Shown here: in pieces, positions 45,135-54,587 of the stretch
How positions within the stretch are numbered: position 1 is the stretch's first letter
Layout of the letters: every line of letters starts with the position of its first letter
NCBI RefSeq assembly: GCF_037151175.1
Contig: NZ_JBBCOR010000007.1
Coordinates: 62,001 to 126,000 of the forward strand
Source: Asaia sp003994335
GTDB taxonomy: Bacteria > Pseudomonadota > Alphaproteobacteria > Acetobacterales > Acetobacteraceae
Direction of reading: 5' to 3'
DNA length: 64,000 bases
Position numbers and translations under genes: made by a program
The notes under the pieces: model-generated
Seen by the model: the letters and a program-made list of their open reading frames with translations, nothing else
Told to the model about the DNA's origin: nothing
Databases searched by the model: none

Positions 45135-45782
45135 GTGAACAAGCTCTCTCCCTCCCGCCCGCGCCAGGGCTCGAAGATCCGGTCGCGTCGCCCTGCCGCC
45201 TTGTTGGGCCTGTCCTTGCTCATGGCCACCGGTCTCACCGCCTGTGGCAGCGACCCGGATCTCTATTCTATCGCGCCCGTTTCCGGTATGGCTCAACCAG
45301 GCGGCCCGGTCACGGTTGAGATACGCACACCTGTCGTGACCGCCAGCCTCGATCGTGACGAGATCGTCCGGCAGGACAAGGACTACAAGCTCAATATGGC
45401 AAAGGGGAATGCCTGGAGCGAACCGATCGGCGATATGATTGGCCGTGTGCTGACACGGGATCTTGCCCAGCGCTTGCCGGGCAGCACCGTGTTTGCCCAG
45501 AACGACGCGGTCTCGACCAAGCCTCAGGCCTTCGTCGAGGTGACCATCACCGCCTTCAATGCGGATCAGCAGGGGAACGCCTCACTGATCGGGTCCCTCT
45601 CGGTACATGGTGACAAGCCGGGAATCGGCCCGAACCTGACGACTCCGGTGCAATTCGAAACCCGGCTGGACAACAAGCGCGCGAGCACGCTGGTCGCGGG
45701 GCTGAGCATCTTGACCGGACAACTGGCTGACATGGCCGCGCAAAAGATCCGCTCTTTGCCGGTCCTGCCGATCACGCCCTGA
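45135..45782 (+). CDS. pqiC: PqiC-like outer-membrane lipoprotein
   Basis: 215 aa with a lipoprotein signal ending in LTAC. The remainder fits the ABC-type transport auxiliary lipoprotein family (DLYSIAPVSG near the anchor, VEIRTPVVTASLDRDEIVRQ). It would dock the PqiB tunnel at the outer membrane. GTG start one base after pqiB; a terminator follows. Confidence 0.88.
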   Translation: MNKLSPSRPRQGSKIRSRRPAALLGLSLLMATGLTACGSDPDLYSIAPVSGMAQPGGPVTVEIRTPVVTASLDRDEIVRQDKDYKLNMAKGNAWSEPIGDMIGRVLTRDLAQRLPGSTVFAQNDAVSTKPQAFVEVTITAFNADQQGNASLIGSLSVHGDKPGIGPNLTTPVQFETRLDNKRASTLVAGLSILTGQLADMAAQKIRSLPVLPITP

Positions 45783-45848
45783 AGTTTCGGAGGGATATCC
45801 CCCTCCGGCCGAGGGGTTTGCCTCTTCGAGCCCTGATCTCCAGGCATG

Positions 45849-45883
45849 AAAAAACCCGCCTCCTTTCGGGGGTGGGTTTTTTT
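45849..45883. terminator. Bidirectional terminator between pqiC and nusG
   Basis: Stem ACCCGCC/GGTGGGT with A-run before and T-run after, so it can end both the pqi transcript and the minus-strand secE-nusG transcript. Confidence 0.88.
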
Positions 45884-45902
45884 GTCGTTTATGGCGAAGC
45901 GA

Positions 45903-46433
45903 TCAGAGCTTCTCGACCTGTGTGTAATCCAGTTCCACGGGGGTAGAGCGACCGAAGATCGACACGCTCACCTTGAGGCGCGAACGCTCCTCGTCCACTT
46001 CCTCGATAACACCATTGAACGAGGTGAAGGGGCCATCGGCCACGCGAATCTGTTCGCCGATCTCGAAGGTGAGGGCCGAACGCGGACGCTCGACACCTTC
46101 TTCGGCCTGCTTGAGCATACGCTCGGCTTCAGCTTCGGTGATGGGAGAGGGACGGTTGCGTGTCCCCAGAAAGCCGGTGACCTTGGGCGTGTCCTTGACC
46201 AGGTGCCATGCGTCATCGGTCAGTTCCATTTTCACCAGGACATAGCCGGGGAAGAACTTGCGCTCGGCATTGACCTTGCGACCACGGCGAACTTCGGTGA
46301 CGTCCTCGGAGGGAACCAGAACTTCTTCGAACTGGTCGCTCAGACCCTTCTGGGCAGCCTGTTCCTTGATGTGGGTCGCGATCTTCTTCTCGAACCCGGA
46401 ATAGACATGCACGACGTACCAACGCTTAGCCAT
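45903..46433 (-). CDS. nusG: Transcription termination/antitermination factor NusG
   Basis: 176 aa, normal length. N-terminal RNA-polymerase-binding domain (KRWYVVHVYSGFEKK, FFPGYVLVKMELTDDAWH) and C-terminal KOW domain (IRVADGPFTSFNGVIEEVDEE) that contacts Rho or ribosomal S10. It is downstream of secE and tRNA-Trp, as usual, but a terminator and the pqi genes follow instead of rplK. Confidence 0.97.
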   Translation of the reverse strand: MAKRWYVVHVYSGFEKKIATHIKEQAAQKGLSDQFEEVLVPSEDVTEVRRGRKVNAERKFFPGYVLVKMELTDDAWHLVKDTPKVTGFLGTRNRPSPITEAEAERMLKQAEEGVERPRSALTFEIGEQIRVADGPFTSFNGVIEEVDEERSRLKVSVSIFGRSTPVELDYTQVEKL

Positions 46434-46444
46434 GGTTGTTCGTC

Positions 46445-46747
46445 TTAGCCTCCAACGCCAAAGAGTTCGCGCACGCCAAGCCCGATGACCTGGTCGACAA
46501 CGAAAAAGAATACGGAAGTAAGGGCGGCCATCGCAAGTACGGCACCCGTGGTGACCAGCGTGTTACGGCGTGTCGGCCAGGTCACCCTGGTCGCCTCCGT
46601 GCGCACATCCTTCAGGTACTGAACCAGATTGAAGCGGGCGGCTGGTTTGGAAGAGGGTTTCGGGGCGTCTTTCGATGCGCCTCCCTTGGAGGGCGAAGAC
46701 TGCTGCGACCCGTGCTTGGGGGTAGTGACCGACACCGTCATCCTCAT
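46445..46747 (-). CDS. secE: Preprotein translocase subunit SecE
   Basis: 100 aa. After a Ser/Lys-rich N-terminus come the conserved QYLKDVRTEATRVTWPTRRN and a single membrane helix (TTGAVLAMAALTSVFFFVVD). Stabilises SecY in the Sec channel. It lies between tRNA-Trp and nusG. The start may be ATG 46747 or 46741. Confidence 0.95.
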   Translation of the reverse strand: MRMTVSVTTPKHGSQQSSPSKGGASKDAPKPSSKPAARFNLVQYLKDVRTEATRVTWPTRRNTLVTTGAVLAMAALTSVFFFVVDQVIGLGVRELFGVGG

Positions 46748-46827
46748 GTTTATCTGAAAGCCGCGCGTGGCGGAATACCGCGCCCGACTCCGCTCGCTGA
46801 CATGATCAGCCAGCGGCTGCGGCGTGG

Positions 46828-46904
46828 TGGCAGGGGCGGAGGGTCTCGAACTCTCAACCTCCGGTTTTGGAGACCGGCGCTCTAGCCAATTGAGCTACAC
46901 CCCT
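46828..46904 (-). tRNA. tRNA-Trp (CCA)
   Basis: 77 bases with CCA encoded. Acceptor AGGGGTG pairs with CGCCCCT (one G-T), and the anticodon stem CCGGT/ACCGG presents CCA. It precedes secE, as in many proteobacteria. Confidence 0.97.
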
Positions 46905-47088
46905 ATCGTCGTCCGCCTGGTCAACCGTCTCGGATGAGACATCCTGTTCGGTTGGGTCATGACGAGACCACTTGCGGCGTAATGCGGCGCGCTGGCGGTT
47001 AAGTCAAGAGATCATTTGCAGTTTTTCGGGTAAAACTGTCTCTTGCGTCCTGCAGGGATCAGCGTTAGGGAGAGCCATCAGCTGAAGC

Positions 47089-47162
47089 GCGGGCGTAGCA
47101 TAGTGGTAATGCAGTAGCCTTCCAAGCTTCTGAGGAGGGTTCGATTCCCTTCGCCCGCTCCA
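47089..47162 (+). tRNA. tRNA-Gly (TCC)
   Basis: 74 bases with CCA encoded. Acceptor GCGGGCG/CGCCCGC, anticodon TCC in CCTTCCAAGC, T arm GAGGGTTCGATTCCCTT. Second glycine tRNA of the window. Confidence 0.97.
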
Positions 47163-47336
47163 GCCGAGTTTTCCCAGAAAATCTGCTTTCCGCGCACTGC
47201 ACTGGCTGGCCGCGAGAAGAGCGGTGTCTGCATCATCAGCGGGTGCCGATCTCTCTGAACGGCACGATATCAGGGCGGGGCTTCCCTGAAACAAGGCGCC
47301 TGAGCTTTCCCTGGTTCTTCGGGGTAGATACCGGGC

Positions 47337-47981
47337 CTAGCGGGTCTGACACGGCGCATGGCTGGGCTGGGCTGCGGCGAACTGGGTGATCATGAGCGCG
47401 ACGGGCGCGTCCCCCACATTTCCTGACAAATGACCGACATGGCCTTCAGGATCGGGCTTGCCACCAACATCCTCGCTCAACAGGGCGTCGCCTGGATTGA
47501 GCTCAACGCGCGTACCATCCATGCTCTGGACGAACCAGACGCCCTGTATTGGGATGATCCATTGTACGCTTTCGGGGGCGTGCCATCCGCCCTTCCACGC
47601 GGCTGGCTGGACACTCGTGACCATGCGGGCCTGACCCTGCTGGGCGTGATTGACCCATTGCGGATCGGCATGGGCTGCCATGTGCATCAGGGTGAAATTC
47701 CTGAGCTTGCATTTGGTCAGATGACTGACGCCCTGCCCATCTGTCCAGTTGTCCCAGTAAGGCACGCCCGCGGGTTGTTCCGGCATGCGGGGGGCTGCCT
47801 CCTTTGCTGCGTTCTCACCGGTCGCGGGTGCGGGTGCGGGTGCGCCAGTCGCTGTTTTGGCCAGCGGAGGGCAGGTCAAGCCGCAGAGGGTGAATACAAG
47901 GGCGACAAATACCTGCAGAGACAGCGTACAGGCCGAAGAACGGACGCGTGCGAGAGTGGGCGCGGGGCGAACGGGGGGCAT
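47337..47981 (-). CDS. Exported cupin-domain protein
   Basis: 214 aa. A hydrophobic N-terminus (LQVFVALVFTLCGLTCPP) acts as signal, followed by an Ala/Pro linker. The core is a single cupin: GGWHAPESVQWIIPIQGVWFV (first motif), then GTRVELNPGDALLSED and EGHVGHLSG (second motif) with possible metal-binding His residues. Substrate and role are unknown. Confidence 0.75.
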   Translation of the reverse strand: MPPVRPAPTLARVRSSACTLSLQVFVALVFTLCGLTCPPLAKTATGAPAPAPATGENAAKEAAPRMPEQPAGVPYWDNWTDGQGVSHLTKCKLRNFTLMHMAAHADPQWVNHAQQGQARMVTSVQPAAWKGGWHAPESVQWIIPIQGVWFVQSMDGTRVELNPGDALLSEDVGGKPDPEGHVGHLSGNVGDAPVALMITQFAAAQPSHAPCQTR

Positions 47982-48364
47982 GAAAGAGGCGGGCTTTCCG
48001 AGTCTGTTGGTTACCGAGGGCGCTCTTTTCGCAAGTTCACACGCAAAAGTGCAAATCCGGAACGGTTCGCCCCCGAAGGTGTCTGGGGGAGGGTGAGGTA
48101 GTCTTCACGCTTCGGAGGAGGACGGCCTGGTAGAACGGCGTGCTTTTCCGGGCTTTGCGCCGCAGAGTGTCAGTTGCACTTGGCGCGGCCTGCGTGCTAG
48201 ACGCCCCGCGAGGCCTGATCCGTTATTGCGGAATCGGGACGAACAGTCTCGTTACCTGAGTCATGATCGATCGGTTCCATGCACGATGCCCAGGGCGCAT
48301 TGCCCGGCACTATGGTCGCGATGGTCATCAGGATGTTTGTGTAATTGGGGTGGGAACGCCAGAC
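47982..48364. promoter_or_regulatory. Intergenic region upstream of the ATP synthase operon
   Basis: 383 bases with no convincing gene. It must contain the divergent promoters of the cupin gene and of atpH. I see no clear operator or riboswitch. Confidence 0.5.
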
Positions 48365-48952
48365 GTGACAGTGGTCGAAACAGCCGAGGCACCGCAGGTC
48401 AGCAGGGACGTGTCGGGGGGCATGGCGCAACGCTACGCCCTTGCGCTCTATGACTATGCTGATGAAAAATCGGTGCTCCCTGAAGTGCTGGATCAGGTGC
48501 GCGCCCTGCGCAAGCTGATCGCGGAGAGCGCCTCGCTGCGCGAATTCCTGGCCGACCAGAGTCTCGATTCCCGCCAGGCCGGTCAGGGTCTCGAAGCTGT
48601 GCTGAACGCGCAGGGCTTCAGCGAGACGCTCAAGCGTTTCGTGGCCGTGATCGCCCTTAACCGTCGCGTCGCCCGCGTCGATGAAATTCTCGGTGCCGTT
48701 CTTGCCCTGGACGCGAAGCGTCGTGGCGAGACGATTGCCGAAGTGCGCAGCGCACAGCCGCTTACGGCAGGCCAGCGCAGCGCCTTGCAGACTCGCCTGG
48801 CAGAAGCGGGCTATGCCCGCGTTTCCATGATCGAGCGCGTCGAGCCCGAGTTGATCGGTGGTCTTGTCGTGCAGATTGGCGCCAAGCTATTTGACACCTC
48901 CATTCGCGGGCGTCTGACCCGCATCCAGAATGCCATGAAGGGAGCCGCGTGA
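48365..48952 (+). CDS. atpH: ATP synthase subunit delta
   Basis: Stalk subunit linking F1 to the b-subunits. The family core starts at GGMAQRYALALYDYADEKS and ends with VEPELIGGLVVQIGAKLFDTSIRGRLTRI, a clear delta signature. No ATG fits the start; I used GTG 48365 (MTVVETAEAPQ), giving 195 aa. Other GTG codons lie nearby, and the frame is open further upstream. First gene of atpHAGDC; its stop overlaps the atpA start (TGATG). Confidence 0.9.
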   Translation: MTVVETAEAPQVSRDVSGGMAQRYALALYDYADEKSVLPEVLDQVRALRKLIAESASLREFLADQSLDSRQAGQGLEAVLNAQGFSETLKRFVAVIALNRRVARVDEILGAVLALDAKRRGETIAEVRSAQPLTAGQRSALQTRLAEAGYARVSMIERVEPELIGGLVVQIGAKLFDTSIRGRLTRIQNAMKGAA

Positions 48953-50487
48953 TGGATATCCGTCCCGCAGAGATTTCGGACATCCTCAAGCAGCAGATCG
49001 CGTCCTTCAATGACGAAGCGCAGGTCTCCGAGACGGGCACCGTCCTGTCCATCGGTGACGGCATTGCGCGCGTCTATGGCCTGTCCAATGCCATGTCCGG
49101 CGAAATGGTCGATTTCCAGGCCACCGGCGATCGCGGCATGGTGCTGAACCTCGAAGAGGACAGCGTTGGCGTTGTCGTGTTCGGCGATGGCGAGGGTATC
49201 CGTGAAGGTGATACCGTCACCCGCACCGGTGCCGTGGTCGAAGTGCCGGTCGGCAAGGGGCTTCTGGGCCGCGTTGTTGACGCGCTCGGCAACCCGATCG
49301 ACGGCAAGGGCCCGCTGACCGACGTTGTCATGAAGCGCGCCGAAGTGAAGGCTCCGGGCATCATGCCGCGCCAGTCCGTGTGCGAGCCGATGCAGACCGG
49401 TATCAAGGCCATCGATGCCCTGGTGCCGATTGGTCGTGGTCAGCGCGAGCTCGTGATCGGTGACCGCCAGACCGGCAAGACGGCCATTCTGATCGACACC
49501 ATCGTCGCGCAGAAGCCCGTCAACGCCACGGGTGACGAGAAGCAGAAGCTGTACTGCATCTATGTTGCCATCGGCCAGAAGCGCTCGACCGTTGCAAATC
49601 TCGTTCGCACGCTGACAGAAGAAGGCTCGATGGAGTATTCCATCGTCGTCGCCGCCACCGCGTCCGATCCGGCTCCCATGCAGTACCTCGCACCGTACTC
49701 GGCCTGTTCGATGGGTGAGTTCTTCCGCGATAACGGCATGCATGCCTTGATCTGCTACGACGATCTGTCCAAGCAGGCCGTGGCCTATCGCCAGATGTCG
49801 CTGCTGCTGCGCCGTCCGCCGGGCCGTGAGGCTTTCCCGGGCGACGTGTTCTATCTGCACTCGCGTCTGCTCGAGCGCGCTGCCAAGATGTCCGATGAAT
49901 TCGGCGGCGGCTCGCTGACGGCCCTGCCGGTCATCGAGACCCAGGCGGGTGACGTTGCGGCTTATATCCCGACCAATGTCATCTCGATCACCGACGGTCA
50001 GATCTTCCTTGAGACCGACCTGTTCTATAAGGGCATCCGTCCGGCTGTGAACGTGGGCGGTTCGGTGTCGCGCGTTGGCTCCGCCGCCCAGATCAAGGCG
50101 ATGAAGCAGGTTGCCGGCAAGATCAAGCTGGACCTCGCCCAGTATCGCGAAATGGCAGCCTTCTCGCAGTTCGCTTCCGATCTGGACCCCGCCACCCGCA
50201 AGCAGCTTGAGCGTGGCGCCCGTCTGACGGAACTGCTGAAGCAGCCCCAGACTTCGCCGCTGCCGGTTGAAGAGCAGGTTGTGGTTCTGTTTGCCGGTAC
50301 GCGCGGTTTCGTGGACGTCGTCAAGGTCGATCAGGTGGTGCGTTATGAAGCCACGCTGTTGGCCGAGATGCGCGGCCCCGGCAAGGACATTCTCGATGCC
50401 ATCCGCAATGATCGCCAGATCAAGCCGGAAGTCGAAGCCAAGCTGACCGAGCTGCTCACTGCGTTCAACAAGCGTTTCGCAGCCTAA
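48952..50487 (+). CDS. atpA: ATP synthase subunit alpha
   Basis: 511 aa, standard length. Nucleotide-binding loop GDRQTGKTAI, YVAIGQKRSTV, the arginine-finger region NVISITDGQIFLETDLF and VSRVGSAAQ are all present. Non-catalytic nucleotide-binding subunit of F1. Confidence 0.98.
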   Translation: MDIRPAEISDILKQQIASFNDEAQVSETGTVLSIGDGIARVYGLSNAMSGEMVDFQATGDRGMVLNLEEDSVGVVVFGDGEGIREGDTVTRTGAVVEVPVGKGLLGRVVDALGNPIDGKGPLTDVVMKRAEVKAPGIMPRQSVCEPMQTGIKAIDALVPIGRGQRELVIGDRQTGKTAILIDTIVAQKPVNATGDEKQKLYCIYVAIGQKRSTVANLVRTLTEEGSMEYSIVVAATASDPAPMQYLAPYSACSMGEFFRDNGMHALICYDDLSKQAVAYRQMSLLLRRPPGREAFPGDVFYLHSRLLERAAKMSDEFGGGSLTALPVIETQAGDVAAYIPTNVISITDGQIFLETDLFYKGIRPAVNVGGSVSRVGSAAQIKAMKQVAGKIKLDLAQYREMAAFSQFASDLDPATRKQLERGARLTELLKQPQTSPLPVEEQVVVLFAGTRGFVDVVKVDQVVRYEATLLAEMRGPGKDILDAIRNDRQIKPEVEAKLTELLTAFNKRFAA

Positions 50488-50496
50488 GGACGAATC

Positions 50497-51372
50497 ATGC
50501 CCTCGCTGAAGGAACTGCGCGCCCGGATCGCGGGCGTGAAATCGCAGCGCAAGATCACGAGCGCCATGAAGATGGTTGCAGCCTCCAAGCTGCGCCGTTT
50601 TCAGAAGCATGCCGAAGCCTCGCGCCCCTATGCCGCTGCCATGCGTCGCATGCTGTCCGAACTGGCTGCCGCGACGGAAGGTCAGGGCGAGCTGCCCATC
50701 CTGATGGAAGGTGGCAAGGGCTCGACGCATCTCGTCGTTCTGCTGACCAGCGATTTCGGTCTGGCGGGTGGGTTCAACGCCAATCTGGTTCGCAGTGTGC
50801 GCCAGATCGTCTCGCGCCTAGAGTCTCAGGGTGAGACCGTGCGCATCCTGCCGATCGGGCGCAAGGGCGGCGACGCCATGGCCCGCATCTTCCCGGGCAA
50901 GCTGATCGATCGTATCGACGGCACGGGCGGTCGCGAAGTGCAGTTCCAGAAGGCGGCCGATCTCGGCACGCGCGTGACCGAACTGCTTACGAGCGGCCAA
51001 GTCGATCGCGTTACGGTCGTGTTCAACCGCTTCGTCAACGCGATGACCCAGGTCCCGACGGAAGAGGCTCTTGTGCCCCTGCCCGTGGCCAAGAACGACA
51101 ACAAGACAGATTATACCGCTCAATATGAGTTTGAGCCCAATGAAGCCGAGCTGCTCGCTCAGCTTCTGCCGCGTAACATCCAGGTCCAGTTCTTCGCCGC
51201 GCTACTCGAAAGCGCCGCCGGTGAGCAGGGTGCCCGCATGACTGCCATGGATAACGCGACACGGAATGCAGGCAAGGCGATCGACTCTCTGTCGCAGCGC
51301 TATAACCGCACCCGCCAGAGCAACATCACCAAAGAACTTATCGAGATCATCTCCGGCGCTGAAGCCGTCTGA
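50497..51372 (+). CDS. atpG: ATP synthase subunit gamma
   Basis: 291 aa. N-terminal KELRARIAGVKSQRKITSAM and C-terminal MTAMDNATRNAGKAIDSLSQ, the two coiled-coil ends of the rotor shaft, are canonical. Lies nine bases after atpA. Confidence 0.97.
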   Translation: MPSLKELRARIAGVKSQRKITSAMKMVAASKLRRFQKHAEASRPYAAAMRRMLSELAAATEGQGELPILMEGGKGSTHLVVLLTSDFGLAGGFNANLVRSVRQIVSRLESQGETVRILPIGRKGGDAMARIFPGKLIDRIDGTGGREVQFQKAADLGTRVTELLTSGQVDRVTVVFNRFVNAMTQVPTEEALVPLPVAKNDNKTDYTAQYEFEPNEAELLAQLLPRNIQVQFFAALLESAAGEQGARMTAMDNATRNAGKAIDSLSQRYNRTRQSNITKELIEIISGAEAV

Positions 51373-51398
51373 GACTTTTACGCAGGAGCCGAAATACG

Positions 51399-52853
51399 AT
51401 GTCCGAAACTCTGTCGTCTGCCAGCAGCAACGTCGTGGGTCGCGTGACGCAGGTCCGCGGTCCCGTGGTCGATGTCCAGTTCCAAGGCACGCTGCCGCAT
51501 ATCCTCAATGCGCTGCACGTCCAGATTGGCGACCAGACCCTTGTGCTCGAAGTGGCCCAGGAAATCGGTGAGCGCGAAGTGCGCTGCATCGCCATGGACA
51601 GCACCGACGGCCTCGTTCGCGGAAGCGAAGTGAAGGATACCGGTGGCCAGATCACCGTGCCCGTCGGCCCGGCGACGCTCGGCCGTATCCTGAACGTCAT
51701 CGGCGAGCCCGTTGACGAGCGTGGCCCGGTTGTGTCCGACAAGCATTACCCGATTCACCGCAAGGCCCCGTCCTTTGAGGATCAGGCCGCCGCTTCCGAA
51801 ATTCTCGTCACCGGGATCAAGGTTGTCGATCTGCTTTGCCCGTATCTGAAGGGCGGCAAGATCGGCCTGTTCGGCGGCGCTGGCGTCGGCAAGACCGTCA
51901 TCATCCAGGAACTGATCAACAACATCGCCAAGGCTCATGGCGGCGTGTCCGTTTTCGCCGGTGTCGGTGAGCGTACGCGTGAAGGCAACGACCTGTATTT
52001 CGAAATGCAGGATGCCGGCGTGATCAAGATCGGTGAGGACGGCTCGACCCAGGGATCGAAGGTCGCGCTGGTCTATGGCCAGATGAACGAGCCGCCGGGC
52101 GCGCGCGCCCGTGTCGCCCTCTCTGCCCTGTCTCTCGCGGAGTATTTCCGTGATGAGGAAGGTCAGGACGTGCTGTTCTTCGTGGACAACATCTTCCGCT
52201 TCACCCAGGCCGGTTCGGAAGTCTCGGCGCTGCTGGGTCGTATCCCCTCGGCCGTGGGCTATCAGCCGACGCTGGCCACCGAGATGGGCGCCCTGCAGGA
52301 GCGCATCACCTCGACCAAGAAGGGCTCGATCACCTCGGTTCAGGCCGTTTACGTGCCTGCCGACGATCTGACCGATCCGGCACCGGCCGCGACCTTCGCC
52401 CATCTTGACGCCACGACCGTGCTGAACCGCTCGATCGCTGAAATGGGTATCTACCCGGCTGTCGATCCGCTGGATTCCACCTCGCGTTCGCTCGACCCGA
52501 AGATCGTTGGTGACGAGCACTATCAGGTGGCCCGTGACGTGCAGCGTATCCTTCAGACCTATAAGGGCCTGCAGGACATCATCGCGATCCTGGGCATGGA
52601 CGAGCTGTCGGAAGAGGACAAGCAGGTTGTGGCCCGTGCGCGCCGTATCCAGCGCTTCCTGTCGCAGCCCTTCCACGTGGCTGAAGTCTTCACGGGGTCG
52701 CCGGGCAAGCTGGTGGCTCTCGATGACACGGTGCGCAGCTTCAAGGCAATCGTTGCCGGTGAGTACGATCACCTCCCCGAAGGCGCCTTCTACATGGTCG
52801 GCCCGATCGAAGAAGCGATCGCCAAGGCCGAGAAGATGAAGGAGTCGGCGTAA
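51399..52853 (+). CDS. atpD: ATP synthase subunit beta
   Basis: 484 aa, standard length. Catalytic P-loop GGAGVGKTV, GVGERTREGNDLY with the catalytic Glu, and DNIFRFTQAGSEVSALLGR are intact. Catalytic subunit of F1. Confidence 0.98.
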   Translation: MSETLSSASSNVVGRVTQVRGPVVDVQFQGTLPHILNALHVQIGDQTLVLEVAQEIGEREVRCIAMDSTDGLVRGSEVKDTGGQITVPVGPATLGRILNVIGEPVDERGPVVSDKHYPIHRKAPSFEDQAAASEILVTGIKVVDLLCPYLKGGKIGLFGGAGVGKTVIIQELINNIAKAHGGVSVFAGVGERTREGNDLYFEMQDAGVIKIGEDGSTQGSKVALVYGQMNEPPGARARVALSALSLAEYFRDEEGQDVLFFVDNIFRFTQAGSEVSALLGRIPSAVGYQPTLATEMGALQERITSTKKGSITSVQAVYVPADDLTDPAPAATFAHLDATTVLNRSIAEMGIYPAVDPLDSTSRSLDPKIVGDEHYQVARDVQRILQTYKGLQDIIAILGMDELSEEDKQVVARARRIQRFLSQPFHVAEVFTGSPGKLVALDDTVRSFKAIVAGEYDHLPEGAFYMVGPIEEAIAKAEKMKESA

Positions 52854-52857
52854 GCCC

Positions 52858-53277
52858 ATGCCGGTTCAGGTCGAAATCATCAGCCCGGAGAAGCTGCTCT
52901 TCCGCAAGGAAGTCGAGATGGCAGTCATTCCGGGCGAGGAAGGCGATATCGCGGCCATGCCGGATCATGCGCCGATCATGCTCCTGCTGCGCGGTGGCGT
53001 CGTTTCCCTCTATGAGGGAGGCGTCGTAACCGAGCGCTTCTTCGTCTCCGGTGGTTTCGCCGATATCACGGCCGATCGCTGCACCATCCTCGCGGATGAG
53101 GCCCTGCCGGTCGAGGATATCGTGCTCAGCGAAGCGGAAACCCGTCTGGAAATGCTGGAAATGCAGCTGACCAATGTCGCCGCTGACGACATCATCGATC
53201 AGGAACGCATCTCTCGCAAGATCCAGGCAACGCGCGCTGCAATCGAAGCCGCAGAGGCCGCGCATCCGATCCACTGA
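52858..53277 (+). CDS. atpC: ATP synthase subunit epsilon
   Basis: 139 aa: N-terminal beta-sandwich (VEIISPEKLLFRKEVEMAVI, PGEEGDIAAMPDHAP) and C-terminal helices that can inhibit ATP hydrolysis. Last gene of the operon; a strong terminator follows. The F0 genes are not in this window, as usual for this class. Confidence 0.96.
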   Translation: MPVQVEIISPEKLLFRKEVEMAVIPGEEGDIAAMPDHAPIMLLLRGGVVSLYEGGVVTERFFVSGGFADITADRCTILADEALPVEDIVLSEAETRLEMLEMQLTNVAADDIIDQERISRKIQATRAAIEAAEAAHPIH

Positions 53278-53299
53278 TCGGGTCGCGATACGGAATCAG

Positions 53300-53339
53300 A
53301 AAAAAGACCGGTCGTCCGAAAGGACACCGGTCTTTTTTT
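53300..53339 (+). terminator. Terminator of the atp operon
   Basis: Long stem AAAGACCGGT/ACCGGTCTTT extended by GTCC/GGAC with a GAAA loop, then seven T. The A-run on the other side lets it act on the minus strand too. Confidence 0.95.
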
Positions 53340-53390
53340 GTCCAGCTCTCCCGGCAAAATCGTGACAGGGGGTGTCGGCACCCCATACCC

Positions 53391-54449
53391 CTATCGCCAG
53401 AACTCCGAACTGGCTCCGGCGCTCATCTGCTGCAAATCGCGCGTCGGGCCGGCGCGTAGGCTGGTATAGTCCTGACATTGCGTCAGGACCCAGCGATGGG
53501 TCGGAGAATCCGGTGCCGTCCTGATCGCCTCGGCATAGGTGCCGTCTGACGAGACGGCACCATAAGTCACGCCGTCACCCTGATCGCGGTCGCCTATCGG
53601 TGTATTGCATCGGCCCGACACGAATACGCGCCGCGCCTGATCCAGCGCCGTTTCGCCTGTCTTCGGGTTGCGCCAATCCTCTCGCGACCATTTCTCCCAA
53701 CGTGCCAGGCCGAGCCCCCAGGCGAGATAGAGCCGTTCCCTCTGCTCCGCTTCGCCCGGTCCACCTTGCGGGCTGGCGGCACTGTAATGCACGGAAACCA
53801 GACTCGGAAAGCGCCGCCCCGAGCGGTACGTGTAGTCCTGCCTGATCCAGCTATAGGCCGCCTTGCGCAAACGGGCAGGACAGCCGGGTCCATCCGTTTC
53901 CCCCTCATGCCGGGTCAGGTTGCCGCTACGTGTTTCGCCATGTCCTGCCATGGCTGTGCCGTCCTGAGCCGGACCGAGCACCCAGGAATCGAGGAACCGG
54001 TCAGAGTTGTCGGGCATGGCGTCGCAGGCCGCATTGGTGAAATGCGAGACTGCGACGGGGCTCCAACTGCCCAGCACTGAGAGAAAGCGCGCCCCAACGC
54101 CCTCGACGGACACGCCGCCTTTGATCCCTGTGGTCGCATCAGTCACGTTCACATGGGCGTCCGGGCTCACGACGCGCCATTTTCCATGACGCTCGATCGG
54201 GAGATTCACCATATCGATCCGCCCCTCTCCCTCTGCGCCGTTGCTCAGGCGATAAAGCGGGTCCTCTCCCGGCTCTACAGGGCGCATGGTGCGGCAGGCG
54301 GGATCTCCCGGAAGGGCCGTGGGCACATCGCAACGCTGCTGGATCAGGAAGAGAAAAGAGGCCGGCGGAGGAGACGCCCGGGCTGGTGTCCAGGGAGCGT
54401 ACAGACCCGACAGGGTCGCGACGATGAAAGCGCGCGCAATCGATTGCAT
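53391..54449 (-). CDS. Exported protein of unknown function
   Basis: 352 aa. Signal peptide MQSIARAFIVATLSGLY..., cut near ARA. The mature part is rich in Arg, Gly and Trp with six or so Cys, suggesting disulfides in the periplasm (AACDAMPDNSDRFLDSWVLG, TQCQDYTSLRAGP). I recognise no family. It stands alone, 138 bases from queF. Confidence 0.75.
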   Translation of the reverse strand: MQSIARAFIVATLSGLYAPWTPARASPPPASFLFLIQQRCDVPTALPGDPACRTMRPVEPGEDPLYRLSNGAEGEGRIDMVNLPIERHGKWRVVSPDAHVNVTDATTGIKGGVSVEGVGARFLSVLGSWSPVAVSHFTNAACDAMPDNSDRFLDSWVLGPAQDGTAMAGHGETRSGNLTRHEGETDGPGCPARLRKAAYSWIRQDYTYRSGRRFPSLVSVHYSAASPQGGPGEAEQRERLYLAWGLGLARWEKWSREDWRNPKTGETALDQARRVFVSGRCNTPIGDRDQGDGVTYGAVSSDGTYAEAIRTAPDSPTHRWVLTQCQDYTSLRAGPTRDLQQMSAGASSEFWR

Positions 54450-54587
54450 GAGGCGTCTCCTGTATCAGGAGGGGCCAGTCTGTCAGGGAAAGCGCTTTGA
54501 AGACCATTAAAAGGAATTTCCAGAACGGGCCCCATTTCAGGACCAGATGTGCAGGAGCCGTCTTCGGGGCCGACCCGGAAACGTCAA

